A stretch of 64,000 nucleotides of DNA from an uncultured Oligoflexia bacterium (GCA_913058265.1 CAJXPQ010000005.1:1-64000), one strand, 5' to 3'. Numbered from the stretch's first letter, positions 48,616 to 59,541 are shown. Made by a program: numbers and translations. Notes: generated from the letters alone by a model not told the origin.

Positions 48616-49522
48616 AACTTATTCTCATAAACTTAAGCAAAGCTCTAAGATTGAACCAATTGTTTAAATAGCTCATTTTGTAGTGTTTTTTTGAAAGTAT
48701 TAATGCGGTATACGATTTATTCAGTTGATATTTAAGAAAATAATAATTACCAAGGTTGTAGTTAATGTTTGATTTAACACTTGGGTACTGGCCTAAAATA
48801 AATTGATATCGAGTCAATTTATATCTATTGGCAACTATTGAACGATCAATTCCTTTTAAATTTAAATTCGTCATTTTATCACTAGCTTCATCCATGTAAT
48901 CAACCATAACTTCATCACTGAAATAAACATTATATCCTAACAGAATTATTCTTCGGTAAACGTCGCTGTCTGTTCCCTTTGGCAACTCTGGTGCAAATTT
49001 ACCACACATCTCAAAAGCAGCTCGCCTTAACAGAGCAGCTGAGCCATAAATAATTCCATTGCTATTTAAAATATGCCTAACAAGGTTCTTTGGTCTCTTG
49101 ATTCCTTTTTTAACTTTCCCCTTGCTTGAAACTAAGTTTACATCACAAGTTACGACTCCATACTCTAAGTCTTTATCATTCTCAAAAACCTGAACTTGCT
49201 TTGAAATCTTATCTTTATCAATCCAAATATCATCATCGCCAGTGAATGCTAAGTACTCACCTTTCACATACGAGTAACCTGTATTTGAAGCGTTTTGAAC
49301 TCCTTGGTTTTTTTCATGACGAATATAAGTTATATTTTTATATTTTTCTTTTTTAAATATTTCAGAAGTACTATCAGAGGAGCAATCATCTACGACAATA
49401 ACTTCAAAGTTATTGTAGTTTTGCCCAAGAATGGAATCAAGGCAAGGCTCTAGTACAGATGCTCTATTATATGTTGTTATTACAACACTAACTAAATGTG
49501 AGTTTTTAGTATCATTATTCAT
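48599..49522 (-). CDS. GT2 glycosyltransferase
   Basis: VSVVITTYNRASVLEPCLDSILGQNYNNFEVIVVDDCSSD; FTGDDDIW. Confidence 0.92.
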   Translation of the reverse strand: MNNDTKNSHLVSVVITTYNRASVLEPCLDSILGQNYNNFEVIVVDDCSSDSTSEIFKKEKYKNITYIRHEKNQGVQNASNTGYSYVKGEYLAFTGDDDIWIDKDKISKQVQVFENDKDLEYGVVTCDVNLVSSKGKVKKGIKRPKNLVRHILNSNGIIYGSAALLRRAAFEMCGKFAPELPKGTDSDVYRRIILLGYNVYFSDEVMVDYMDEASDKMTNLNLKGIDRSIVANRYKLTRYQFILGQYPSVKSNINYNLGNYYFLKYQLNKSYTALILSKKHYKMSYLNNWFNLRALLKFMRISFTVLR

Positions 49523-49585
49523 ACTCTAAAGAAACCTCCACCATTGACTAATATTCTCATTCATTTAGCACCCTTTAGTTTCCTA

Positions 49586-51118
49586 TCAAAAAGATCGAGT
49601 CCAAACTTGTGATTCAAACTTCTCTTTATTCCTTGGTTTCTTACCTTTATTAGTTCTGTAATCTGAACTATAAACTGAATTAACATAGTGAAATTCTTCA
49701 CCTAGAATTAATCCCAAGAACTTGTAATATTCAGGTATCTTGCCTTTTGCAATACCCTCCATCCTGTCTCTAGTTCTTTCACTCACAACGATAACATTTA
49801 CATTCTTTGACTTCAAGAAAGAGCTAAAAGCATCTTTGGAATTAAAATTTCGAGATAAGAATGACATTTGAAAGAGCTTAGAGTATTCCGGAATTCCAGT
49901 GCCATATTCATAATATGTTAACAACCTCTTAACTTCGATTTTTTCAAGAATCTTTCTCAAATCAGCTTGAAACTGTGCATATGATTCTTCTCGATTTGGG
50001 TAAGTTGCTCTTTTAGAGATTACAATAAGAGGAAAGCTTAGAGTCAGTACACATGCAATAGTTACAATTGTTTTAGTCTTTAATTTTCTTAAGACAGAAT
50101 TAAATATAAGTACGCTTGAAGGTAATAACATTAAAATAAAAAAATAAGAGTGCCTAGGGCTAGGACTTCGTAATATTATTGCCAAGAAGGCACTTAACCA
50201 AAAAATGCATGAAACAAGTACCATTTTCCATATATCTTTATTATTTCTAAATAAAACGAGAGATACGATATTGACTAAAATAAAGAGAGAGAATAGGTCA
50301 TTTAATTTACTTAGGTATCCTTTCTGAACAACAGATAATAAGGAATACATATAAGTTAAGTAAAATTTTGAATTTACCACTTTTGAAGCAGTTCCATAAC
50401 TATTTGATGATAATGCTCTGAATTCATCGTAATAAAAGGACATTGGAATAATATTAAATAAAATAAAAACAAAGGAGCTAAGGCCTAACACTTTAAGCTT
50501 TGATTTCATTGAGCACTCGTTTAGAGTTAACAATACGGTTCCAAAACTCAGTAAAGTGATCAAACCATTCCAATAAATGATCGCAGAGAAACTAGCACAT
50601 AAGCCAGCGACATATAGACTTCTGATCTCTCTACTCTTTAAAAACATTAATGTAAAGATGACACTCATTATAGTTAAACTGATGACAGTCCAGTCTGGTC
50701 GAATCATAAATAAATATTTTGAGATTTTTGGAAATACCATCACATATAAAACAGGTACTACTGAAAAGTAATTATTGATTTGAAAAGCTTTGAAGAACTT
50801 AACAAATGATAGATAAAGTAGAAGTAGTAAAAATAAATTTAATATTCTCTTATCAAAAAAGCCATTTCCAAGTGGAATATAATTAGTAGCCCTTAAAGCT
50901 AGTCGATAAAAAGGGAAAATAGCACCCTGATAAATATCTTTTTCGGTGACGTAACGTAGATCTTTTGTCTCTCCATCATTCCAAGATTCAGAGTAACTTA
51001 AGTAGTATGCTTCATCCCTAGTCCATGGGTGTGTAACATTAAGAGCTCTCCACATCACGATCAGTAATAATGGGAACACGATAAAGAGAATATATTTATT
51101 CAAGTTTTTTTTCATCAA
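49586..51118 (-). CDS. multi-TM protein, possible GT-C (GT39/ArnT-like) glycosyltransferase
   Basis: N-term HPWTRDEAYYLSYSESW loop between TM segments; many hydrophobic helices; cluster context. Confidence 0.6.
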   Translation of the reverse strand: MMKKNLNKYILFIVFPLLLIVMWRALNVTHPWTRDEAYYLSYSESWNDGETKDLRYVTEKDIYQGAIFPFYRLALRATNYIPLGNGFFDKRILNLFLLLLLYLSFVKFFKAFQINNYFSVVPVLYVMVFPKISKYLFMIRPDWTVISLTIMSVIFTLMFLKSREIRSLYVAGLCASFSAIIYWNGLITLLSFGTVLLTLNECSMKSKLKVLGLSSFVFILFNIIPMSFYYDEFRALSSNSYGTASKVVNSKFYLTYMYSLLSVVQKGYLSKLNDLFSLFILVNIVSLVLFRNNKDIWKMVLVSCIFWLSAFLAIILRSPSPRHSYFFILMLLPSSVLIFNSVLRKLKTKTIVTIACVLTLSFPLIVISKRATYPNREESYAQFQADLRKILEKIEVKRLLTYYEYGTGIPEYSKLFQMSFLSRNFNSKDAFSSFLKSKNVNVIVVSERTRDRMEGIAKGKIPEYYKFLGLILGEEFHYVNSVYSSDYRTNKGKKPRNKEKFESQVWTRSF

Positions 51119-52019
51119 TTATATAATTCGGTCTAGATTTCGATTCAATAAACATCTTTCCTAGATACTCTCCAAATACTCCCATAACAATTAGTTGTAA
51201 GCCCCCCATAAAAAGAATACTTGCAACAATAGAAGTCCACCCGACAACTGTTTCTTTAAAGATAAAATGCACTAATAATGCATATACCGCATAACTAAAA
51301 CCTAATAAAGAAAAGATTCCCCCTACAATGGATGCCAAATGCAGTGGCCGCACGCTAAAACTGGTTAAACCTGCCAATGAAAATCGAACCATTTTCAAAA
51401 AAGAATATTTTGATTTACCCGCATTTCTTTCGTTTGCAGTATAACTAATATATTCCTGCTTAAATCCCACCCAATGTATAATTCCTCGAATAAAAAGATG
51501 TGATTCATTAAACTTTTTAAGGACATTAACAACTTTTCTATCTAATAATCTAAAGTCAGCTGCTCCTTTAGGGAGGTCCAACTTTGAAATATACCGAAAA
51601 AATGAATAAAATAATTTCGAGGATATTTTTTTAAATAGCCCTGTATTTCGGTGATCTATCCTCGTTGTTCCAACTATATCAACACCACTCTCCCACCTCT
51701 CAATTAATTTAGGTATTAAACTTGGTGGGTGTTGTAAGTCACCATCCATAGAAATGACAGCGTCCCCAGTAGAGTGATCCAGACCAGCCTTAAGAGCATA
51801 TTGATGTCCAAAGTTCCTCGAAAAAGAAATGTACTTTACTCGCTCATTAGAGTTGCTAAGCTCCTTCAAAACAGCAAGTGTATTATCACTACTTCCATCA
51901 TTGATAAATAATACTTCAGAAATATAACCTTCGGGCATGCTAGTTAACACTTCAGTTGAAATCTTAGAAATATTCTCTTCTTCATTGTAAACTGGAATCA
52001 CAACTGATATTTTTTTCAT
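51096..52019 (-). CDS. DPM1/ArnC-like GT2 glycosyltransferase with C-terminal TM helices
   Basis: SVVIPVYNEEENI; FSRNFGHQYALKAGLDHSTGDAVISMDGDLQHPP; GAADFRLLDRKVV. Confidence 0.92.
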   Translation of the reverse strand: MKKISVVIPVYNEEENISKISTEVLTSMPEGYISEVLFINDGSSDNTLAVLKELSNSNERVKYISFSRNFGHQYALKAGLDHSTGDAVISMDGDLQHPPSLIPKLIERWESGVDIVGTTRIDHRNTGLFKKISSKLFYSFFRYISKLDLPKGAADFRLLDRKVVNVLKKFNESHLFIRGIIHWVGFKQEYISYTANERNAGKSKYSFLKMVRFSLAGLTSFSVRPLHLASIVGGIFSLLGFSYAVYALLVHFIFKETVVGWTSIVASILFMGGLQLIVMGVFGEYLGKMFIESKSRPNYIIDEKKLE

Positions 52020-53137
52020 TACAGATATCCCTGATAAACTTTGTAATATGATTCAATTGGCCCATCCCAAGTAAACCTTTTATTAAAACGCTCTATTGAA
52101 TTATTTTGTAGTTTCAATAACATTTCTCGATCTTCATCTAGCTTCTTAATAACAGAGATTACATCATTTAAGTCATTTGGCTCAGCTAAGAAACCATTTA
52201 CTTCATGATCTATTACCTCAGTAACCCCACCAGCCCTGGCCCCAATCACGGCTAGGCCACAAGACATTGCTTCGGTAAAAACGATTCCAAATGAGTCACC
52301 AATCGTTGGTAAAATAAAGACATCATATGTTGGAAGCAATTTGTATAGCTCACTATTTTCTACAAATCCAAGAAAATTTATTTCTGCAGGACCATCATTT
52401 GCATAGTCCTTCAATTTTTGAAGTTCTGGACCAACACCGATGACATCCAGAGAAACATTTCCGATACTGTTTACCGCCTGAACCGCAAGGTCGACTCTTT
52501 TCCATTCAACTAATCTTGATACAGATACTAATCTCAAAGGTTTTGTTGTAACTGCAGTTGAGATTTTGGCATTTGATCTATCTGCTCCGTTATAAATAGT
52601 TATACACTTGCGCAACCCCAGTTTTTTCTCTGAGTAGCTTGAGGAAAAATTACTCGGACCGAAGCACTGCTTTGCGCCCCTAGCTACCATTTTACTAATT
52701 GGAGTTAGGATGAAGTGTAAAAGCTCAAATTGTCCCTTAGCAAAACCAGGAACATCCGCTCCACCAAACGTAATAACATAAGGTATTCTTTTAAAGTTAA
52801 AGAATGCCAAGATGGCTGAAGGCAAAAGGGCCCAAAAATGAATTAATGAATATCTATTCTTTAGAGTAAGATAAATAAAAGGGAAGATAGAAAGAACCAA
52901 AAACATAAGCATTCCTATAAAGCCTGTATTGATCTTATCTTTTCTTAATATTGGCACTTCAATAAAATTTATTCCTGGTATTTTTTCAGATCTTAAACCT
53001 GATTTTAAATCCCAACTTGTTAAAACATCTATTTCAATATCTTTTTTTCCAATCTCCTTCAAGATTCTGTGAGATGCTATCTCAGCTCCAGCCCCAAGTG
53101 GAAAAAATTCATAAGCAACAAAAAGAATTTTACTCAC
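52019..53137 (-). CDS. GT4 glycosyltransferase
   Basis: KILFVAYEFFPLGAGAEIASHRI; LPTIGDSFGIVFTEAMSCGLAVIGARAGGVTEVI; GTG start overlapping the upstream stop preferred to the longer ORF at 53200. Confidence 0.9.
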   Translation of the reverse strand: MSKILFVAYEFFPLGAGAEIASHRILKEIGKKDIEIDVLTSWDLKSGLRSEKIPGINFIEVPILRKDKINTGFIGMLMFLVLSIFPFIYLTLKNRYSLIHFWALLPSAILAFFNFKRIPYVITFGGADVPGFAKGQFELLHFILTPISKMVARGAKQCFGPSNFSSSYSEKKLGLRKCITIYNGADRSNAKISTAVTTKPLRLVSVSRLVEWKRVDLAVQAVNSIGNVSLDVIGVGPELQKLKDYANDGPAEINFLGFVENSELYKLLPTYDVFILPTIGDSFGIVFTEAMSCGLAVIGARAGGVTEVIDHEVNGFLAEPNDLNDVISVIKKLDEDREMLLKLQNNSIERFNKRFTWDGPIESYYKVYQGYL

Positions 53138-53831
53138 TCTTCTCTCCCTTAGTTGCGCAAACAAAAAAATTAGTCGACATCGATAGTGGTAAAAAATCAA
53201 AAGGAAAATATTTAAAAATCACTGATGCAAGTTCACCAAGTTTTTCTCTAACTAAAGCTATTCTAAAATCTGTAACAACTTTCATTTTGATAATTTGATA
53301 TGTGTAACCATTATTTCTTAATCTTTTCTTTAATTGAAATACACTCATTAAGGATGGATGTTCTAACCTATAATCTAAGCTTTGAGTTTGGGCAATTTCC
53401 CATGGAATATTCGTCCATTTATTTGGTGTTGCAAAAATATACTGGCCATTCCTTTTAAGAACTCTATGAACTTCCTTAAAGTGCTCTTCAACGTTTGGAA
53501 TGTGCTCCACAAGATCAAACGAAATAACCAAATCAAAACTATCATCCGCAAATGTTAATTTATCACCGCTGATTTTTTCAAATTGTATATTTGGGTAAGT
53601 TTCTCGAGCAAATCCGATACCAGAGTCAGAGATGTCAATTCCAACAATATCGTTAGAGATATTATCAAAAGTCCACTTTGTTAAGTTTCCAACTCCGCAG
53701 CCAATCTCTAAAATTTTAATATTCTCTGAAAACGAAAATTTATTGAGAAATTCAATATTATTTTCGATATTAGATCTATTCTGCCCTGCTTCATAAGTTG
53801 ATGCAATTGATACTTTTTTAGACGCGTTCAT
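53130..53831 (-). CDS. class I SAM-dependent methyltransferase
   Basis: ILEIGCGVGNLTKWTF; VGIDISDSGIGFARE; FDLVISFDLVEHIPNVEEHFKEVHRVLKRNG. Confidence 0.87.
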   Translation of the reverse strand: MNASKKVSIASTYEAGQNRSNIENNIEFLNKFSFSENIKILEIGCGVGNLTKWTFDNISNDIVGIDISDSGIGFARETYPNIQFEKISGDKLTFADDSFDLVISFDLVEHIPNVEEHFKEVHRVLKRNGQYIFATPNKWTNIPWEIAQTQSLDYRLEHPSLMSVFQLKKRLRNNGYTYQIIKMKVVTDFRIALVREKLGELASVIFKYFPFDFLPLSMSTNFFVCATKGEKSE

Positions 53832-54598
53832 ACTTCTTTATAACTTATAAATTCACAGTTTGAAAACTCAGATTGCAGATATCCCGACTTTAATTTATTG
53901 TATTCTTTCTCACGATCTAAGTGACAAAGAGAAGTGTTTTTAACTCTTGGATGGACCATCACTTCTATGACCTCACCTTTAAATCGGTTAAGTACTTGAT
54001 ACGGCACCCCTTGCTCAAAAATTCTCGTTGAAAGCAGTGCTTTTGGACCGGAGAAGGAACGATACTTATGTCTCGACAGGTATGACAAAAATCTAACAAC
54101 TAACAATCGAAACGTTCTATCTCCAAAAAGTGAGACAGTTCGTACTCTTTCTATACCATAACCTTTTAAATTTTTTGCGATCACTGTGCTAATTATAGGG
54201 AAAATATGAGTATGCTGATGCCCATCAAGGTGCGAAATCTCAAGGCCACAGGAGTGCAAAGCGTCAATTTGAGATTTGAGCTCAACTTCTACGTGCTCAC
54301 GCTTAATGAGTGCGCAAAAACACTTTAATAATAATATATGTGCAGGATAAAAAACTCCATTTCGATCTACGAGTGATGAAATATCGTCAGGGTTTGACGA
54401 CGGTAGTCCCTCAATTATATTAAAGTGTAGCCCCACAGAGATATCTTTAAACTTATTTAGCTCGCGAGCAAGATCTGGGGTAATTGAGTTTGCCAGAACA
54501 GAAGTACTTGTAATCATTTTTAAGCGTAACAGCTCTAAAATTGCTTCATTTGTCGATTCGTCCCAACTAAAATCATCAGCATTCACAATAACGCGCAC
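53828..54598 (-). CDS. YdjC/ChbG-family carbohydrate deacetylase
   Basis: VIVNADDFSWDESTNEAI; VGLHFNIIEGLP; LEISHLDGHQHTHIFP; VMVHPRV. Confidence 0.88.
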   Translation of the reverse strand: MRVIVNADDFSWDESTNEAILELLRLKMITSTSVLANSITPDLARELNKFKDISVGLHFNIIEGLPSSNPDDISSLVDRNGVFYPAHILLLKCFCALIKREHVEVELKSQIDALHSCGLEISHLDGHQHTHIFPIISTVIAKNLKGYGIERVRTVSLFGDRTFRLLVVRFLSYLSRHKYRSFSGPKALLSTRIFEQGVPYQVLNRFKGEVIEVMVHPRVKNTSLCHLDREKEYNKLKSGYLQSEFSNCEFISYKEV

Positions 54599-54685
54599 GA
54601 CAATCCTCCTACATGACTTACTTTATATTCTGTAAATTAATGATTATACTAACAGTCGACTACAAAAGTAGCAATAATTGAGATT

Positions 54686-55651
54686 TTGAAAATGAATATT
54701 TTAGGTAAAATTAGAAGGAAACTTACAAACATACTTATCATCTTTTTTGGTAATATAGAGTGGGTTTGGCCAAAATATCGACTTCCCAACATCAAAAATA
54801 TAAATGCATCTGACAATTATAACTTTAAAAATCCCTTTTTAATAAGCAAACCCTATTCACATAGTTTACTGGAGACCATAAGTGAACTTGGAAGTAGAAT
54901 TGTTAAAGATCAGCCTTTTTGCCTTATACGTCTCGGCGACTCAGAAATGATGTTTCTAAGTGGAAAGATGGTTGGGAACATTGTAAATAGATCTTTTTTA
55001 ACTAGTGATATTAAAAAATACGACTTAAAAGAATACAAAGACAAGTTATCAAAATCAGACTATGTATGTATACACGATAATAAATCAATGAAATCTCTAC
55101 TTCCAAAATTAAGCCTTAACGGCTTAAGCAAAAATATATCATTTGAAAATATGTATCAACTCACCTCAAGCAGAATACTTTTTTTATTACTTAATGGACT
55201 AAGGGTAGGCGTAATAGGAGCTGAAGAAAAAGTGAATGTTATAAAAAAACTTATTACCTATTCGGAGTACAAAGACTATATTAAAAACTGCGATATTAGT
55301 GAGTTCATCGGTGTTCCCCAGAAAGGAGCTTCTCAAGACAACTCAAAAACAATGAAATTGATTGAGGATCAAATGCAAAGTAAAATCGATGTATATCTCG
55401 TAGGTATGAGTGTTGCAAAGATATTAATACTTCCTGAATTAAGAGATAAACATAAATGCTCTTTTATCGATATCGGCGTGGGAATTGATGCCTTAGCAGG
55501 AGTTATTCCAAACTCAAAATCTTTTTTTGGTAATTGGACTAACTATAGAATGGTTAACTACGACTACAGTAATATTAATTTTTTCCATCAGCAAAAGCAA
55601 ACTAAAATAGTAATCGAAAATATTCACGAACTAGGTATCAAACATGATTAA
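54686..55651 (+). CDS. GT-D-fold (DUF1792-like) glycosyltransferase
   Basis: PFCLIRLGDSEMMFLSGK; SKSFFGNWTNYRMVNY; VGMSVAKILILPELRDKHKCSFIDIGVGIDALAG. Confidence 0.55.
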   Translation: MKMNILGKIRRKLTNILIIFFGNIEWVWPKYRLPNIKNINASDNYNFKNPFLISKPYSHSLLETISELGSRIVKDQPFCLIRLGDSEMMFLSGKMVGNIVNRSFLTSDIKKYDLKEYKDKLSKSDYVCIHDNKSMKSLLPKLSLNGLSKNISFENMYQLTSSRILFLLLNGLRVGVIGAEEKVNVIKKLITYSEYKDYIKNCDISEFIGVPQKGASQDNSKTMKLIEDQMQSKIDVYLVGMSVAKILILPELRDKHKCSFIDIGVGIDALAGVIPNSKSFFGNWTNYRMVNYDYSNINFFHQQKQTKIVIENIHELGIKHD

Positions 55652-56177
55652 ACACATCTTAAAAGAGATATTATACAGACTAAAAATACATAAGCGCCCG
55701 TTTCTCTTAGATATTGCAAAGACATCCATGGAGGACTTCAAACTAACTAGTTACAAGGGAACAACCGTTGATGCCATTCGGAAAGTCACTTCATCAAATC
55801 ACCCTGAAACAAGAAGAGGCAAATTATTTTTCGGAAAACATGTTTCTATACGAAAAACAATAACTCTAGATATAACGGGCGATATCAAAATCGGTGATTA
55901 CGTTATTTTTTCTGATAATGTTCAAATTTTAACTCATGATCATAACGTTAAAACAAAAGAAATAATTTTAGCTCAGGATGAAAAAAACAAAGTATCATGG
56001 TCCAACATTTCTATTGGAGATGATGTCTACTTCGGAACAAATGCTGTTATAGTTAAAAATGTTACTTCTATTCCAAAAGGTGTAATTATCGGCGCAAACT
56101 CAATCTTGACTAAAAACCCTAATGAATATGAAATTTGGGCCGGAAATCCCGCAAAAAAAATTGGCGAGAGGATTTAG
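55644..56177 (+). CDS. left-handed beta-helix acyltransferase
   Basis: GDIKIGDYVIFSDNVQILTHDHNV...SIGDDVYFGTNAVIVKNVTSIPKGVIIGANSILTKN...IWAGNPAKKIG. Confidence 0.9.
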   Translation: MIKHILKEILYRLKIHKRPFLLDIAKTSMEDFKLTSYKGTTVDAIRKVTSSNHPETRRGKLFFGKHVSIRKTITLDITGDIKIGDYVIFSDNVQILTHDHNVKTKEIILAQDEKNKVSWSNISIGDDVYFGTNAVIVKNVTSIPKGVIIGANSILTKNPNEYEIWAGNPAKKIGERI

Positions 56178-57313
56178 TTTTTTGAAGTAGAATAAAAAGA
56201 TGAAAGTTCATATACATTTAATTGAAAAATTTTATCTATAATTTCGTCTACACATTGATCAATTCCAACATCGTTCACATAAGAAATAAGCTCATTTTTT
56301 GAAACTAATCTTTTCTCGCTACGATAGAATTCAGAAATCTCATCTTTTGTTTTTTCTCGTTTACGAGATAATATATTCTCAACACTAGGCTTTAAAGAAA
56401 TATACAACTGAGGCTTGCATGGCAGCAAAGATTTAAAGATCCAAAACTTAGAGAGATGGCCATTACTCTTAATTAGCATATGGTTTAAATTTCTATCAGA
56501 TATTATAAATTTCTTTTGATCCACGGATTTAACATATGAGCAGTAATTTAGTGTATAAGCAAGCAGCTTAAGTACTCGTCGGGTCCTCCCCTTAAAAAAA
56601 ACATGAAATGTGTAAGGCATGGTTTTTTTGTCATTCCCCTTAGAATAATGAAAGTATTCATTTTTGAATCCCAACCGATTTAAAGCGAGTGACACTCTAC
56701 GAGATATTTCCGTCTTTCCTGCTCCATCACACCCACTGAAAACAATTATGAACCTATCTCTAACGTATAGCTTTCTAATTTTACGACGAAACCTCATTAG
56801 CAGATTCATACTTGCTCTGACCTCAGAGAATTTTATTCCCTGGGTAATTAAAAAGGCTTCTGAGTCTGTAGTGTCGTAGTTTTCAGATTTGATGTCTAAA
56901 ACATTTAAGTATTTTGTTTTTTTTCGTGGTTTTGTAAGAAGTTTATAGTGATAGTATATTTTTTTTGGTATTCCATTGAGTACGTTTATACCTTTAACTT
57001 TAACATTTTCAGAGTTTATATCTATTGAGAAGTTCTCTACTAAAAAACTTTTCATAAAATCAACATAGACGATTTCTTTACGATCAATGGAATATATAGC
57101 ATATGTGATCTCATAACGAGTCTTAGAAACAATATAAACGTGAACCTTATCATCCGAATAACTCCCCATAACGTTCTCTACTTCGTCTAAATCTGCGACA
57201 ATAAAATCCAAGTCAAATCCGCTATCCATAAAAAAATATTCATCACTGAGCAATATATAATCTGTGATATTATTCGCAATTATTTTTTCAACAATCATAT
57301 TATTGATGTTCAT
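56174..57313 (-). CDS. two-domain protein: N-terminal nucleotidyltransferase-like region plus thymidylate-kinase-like P-loop kinase
   Basis: SGFDLDFIVADLDEVENVM; RFIIVFSGCDGAGKTEISRRVSLALNRLGF; KFIISDRNLNHMLI. Confidence 0.7.
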   Translation of the reverse strand: MNINNMIVEKIIANNITDYILLSDEYFFMDSGFDLDFIVADLDEVENVMGSYSDDKVHVYIVSKTRYEITYAIYSIDRKEIVYVDFMKSFLVENFSIDINSENVKVKGINVLNGIPKKIYYHYKLLTKPRKKTKYLNVLDIKSENYDTTDSEAFLITQGIKFSEVRASMNLLMRFRRKIRKLYVRDRFIIVFSGCDGAGKTEISRRVSLALNRLGFKNEYFHYSKGNDKKTMPYTFHVFFKGRTRRVLKLLAYTLNYCSYVKSVDQKKFIISDRNLNHMLIKSNGHLSKFWIFKSLLPCKPQLYISLKPSVENILSRKREKTKDEISEFYRSEKRLVSKNELISYVNDVGIDQCVDEIIDKIFQLNVYELSSFYSTSKN

Positions 57314-58703
57314 TTTTTAGCACCCATTTAAAATCGCTGTTAAAGGTTGGAATTAGCACAATTAAACCGACAAAATAAAAGGGCGACATGACCCAGAGGT
57401 TACTTTCCTGCATTGGCTTAAAAATGAAAATCGTAAGTATTACGGTCAACAAGAAGAAAACCCACTTTGACATGGACTTCACACTAAAAACCATAAGAAT
57501 CGTTACTAAGATCTCAAAAATCACCAGACCATAGGCTAAGCTGATAGCACCATATTTCTCTGAAAAAAGATACATCACGATTAAAAGTAAGAGAGATTTC
57601 AACAATTGTAATTTAGAAAATATTAGTACATTTCCAAATCCTTTTAATACGCCCTTCATAAAGGTTGAATTAAAGAAGTGCAGTGTTGCAGCTAAGCAAA
57701 GTATATAACTATACTTAAAGCTTTCATGCCATTTCACATTAAATATATATTTTAAATTTGGTATAGAAAATAGAAATATAATTAATCCAATAATAGCAGA
57801 AACACAGAGTAGCCTTAAGATTCGTAACTGAATAGGTGATACAGAAGATGTATATTCCCGCTTAATTCTTGATGTATATGGATATAGGATACTTACACAA
57901 AAATTAGAAACGACCGTAACAGGTTTGTAGGTAATAGTCTTTCCAAGTTGGTATAAACCAAGTGATTCAAGATTCCCAACCAGAAGAATAAAAATTTTGT
58001 CTAAATTATTTCCGAAATATGTAAATATCCTTTCAACCATTACAAAAAATGAAAACTTAAGATGAGGTATCAATGACCTAAAACTAGGTTGAAACTTAAA
58101 ACAATATGGGGTGAAGAGATATGATAAGAACACCCTCATACTTGTTCCAACAATCATTCCATATAATATACTCTCAACACTCTGGGTATTTATAGCATAA
58201 ACCAAAGAGGTCACCGAATTTAGTACCTTCGGCAATGACTCGGATATTGCTAGTTTTTTATAGTCTAATTCCTTTCCTAGTAAATACATTCGAGGACTTC
58301 GAACTGAACTAATTATAATTACGACAATCATTAGTTTTATTAAATAGGAAAAATCATAATCATAATAACTTTCGAGTAGATCAGATATCACATTAAAGAT
58401 AATTATAAATACTATGGCCCTCACAATATTAATTAAAAATATGGAGTCATTTACTTTACTTTCACTACTTTGACTCTCATTCATTTGGAGTCTAGACTCA
58501 CCAAAAGCCGGTCTCCCTAATAAATTCAAACCATTATAGATTAAAAGTACAATAGAAAGCACTCCCAATTCTTTAGGACTGATATATTGTGTTAAATACA
58601 GTGGGGTTATTATAGAAATAATTATCGCAATAACTTCGATCGCAGAGAACCACTTTATTCCATGCGTGAGACTAGACATCAGATCGACTCTTATATTTAT
58701 CAA
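57300..58703 (-). CDS. Wzx-like oligosaccharide flippase
   Basis: Multi-TM; TPLYLTQYISPKELGVLSIVLLIYNGLNLLGRPAFGESRLQ; LYQLGKTITYKPVTVVSNFCVSILYP. Confidence 0.87.
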   Translation of the reverse strand: MINIRVDLMSSLTHGIKWFSAIEVIAIIISIITPLYLTQYISPKELGVLSIVLLIYNGLNLLGRPAFGESRLQMNESQSSESKVNDSIFLINIVRAIVFIIIFNVISDLLESYYDYDFSYLIKLMIVVIIISSVRSPRMYLLGKELDYKKLAISESLPKVLNSVTSLVYAINTQSVESILYGMIVGTSMRVFLSYLFTPYCFKFQPSFRSLIPHLKFSFFVMVERIFTYFGNNLDKIFILLVGNLESLGLYQLGKTITYKPVTVVSNFCVSILYPYTSRIKREYTSSVSPIQLRILRLLCVSAIIGLIIFLFSIPNLKYIFNVKWHESFKYSYILCLAATLHFFNSTFMKGVLKGFGNVLIFSKLQLLKSLLLLIVMYLFSEKYGAISLAYGLVIFEILVTILMVFSVKSMSKWVFFLLTVILTIFIFKPMQESNLWVMSPFYFVGLIVLIPTFNSDFKWVLKNEHQ

Positions 58704-59541
58704 TCATAAACATAACATACTTTACTTGTAGTGAACTTTCACTAAACTTCCCAGAGTCGTCAAATATGCTCTGAATACACGGCCGAAAAAATCTTTTCCA
58801 CTCTTTAGAGTTTTTTTCAATAAGATCTTCCGCGAGTTCTAAATAATTCTGCAGATAACAAAATAAATAAAACCAGCTCCACCTTTTTTTAACTAACACC
58901 CACTTTATGCTACTTGCAATGTCAAAGAATGCATCTCCGTACCCTTGATCATCCTTGTCTCCTCCCTCACTCCAGTCAACAAGATAGACCTGATCATTAT
59001 TGATTAAGATATGATCTGCTTTATATAGTTGACCATGAATTACACTCTTAATCTTTTCGCCTTGAGTTCTATTATATTTGTTGGTTGACTTCAATAAAAT
59101 TCTTAAGGCATTTAGATTATTATGAACTGAGGAAATTATATTTTTTTTCCGAGGATCATCAATGTATTCCTCTTCAATATACTCATCATGAATTTCAAAA
59201 ACTTTTGGAGCTGGTAATTCTGGATACATTTCCCTAAGTAATCCATCGCGAAGATGACTGTCATCAGTCATAATAGAGGTTGTAACCACTCTGCCTATGT
59301 TTTCAAATATTAGCCTTATCTTTACTTGGCCGATAAAAATCTGAGTCGGTATATTGTTCACACTGAAACAGTCTAATTCTAATATCTCATCACTTGGGAT
59401 ATCAATATAACTTGATGTTAAATATAGTTTTTTTAAAGTTCCTACTCTTATCAATGAAAATGAAATTGATTGACTCGATTTTACAAGAACATCTCCCTGT
59501 AGAGCTTCAAATATTTGTTTTTTAATTTTTATTATGTTCAC
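58672..59541 (-). CDS. APH/choline-kinase-like phosphotransferase
   Basis: VIHGQLYKADHILINNDQVYLVDWSEGGDKDDQGYGDAFFDIASSIKW. Confidence 0.75.
   Translation of the reverse strand: MNIIKIKKQIFEALQGDVLVKSSQSISFSLIRVGTLKKLYLTSSYIDIPSDEILELDCFSVNNIPTQIFIGQVKIRLIFENIGRVVTTSIMTDDSHLRDGLLREMYPELPAPKVFEIHDEYIEEEYIDDPRKKNIISSVHNNLNALRILLKSTNKYNRTQGEKIKSVIHGQLYKADHILINNDQVYLVDWSEGGDKDDQGYGDAFFDIASSIKWVLVKKRWSWFYLFCYLQNYLELAEDLIEKNSKEWKRFFRPCIQSIFDDSGKFSESSLQVKYVMFMIDKYKSRSDV

Noticed and set aside
58672-59541. Aminoglycoside resistance gene
   Set aside because: APH-like fold only; its location in an operon with wzx and glycosyltransferases argues for a glycan or lipid substrate.
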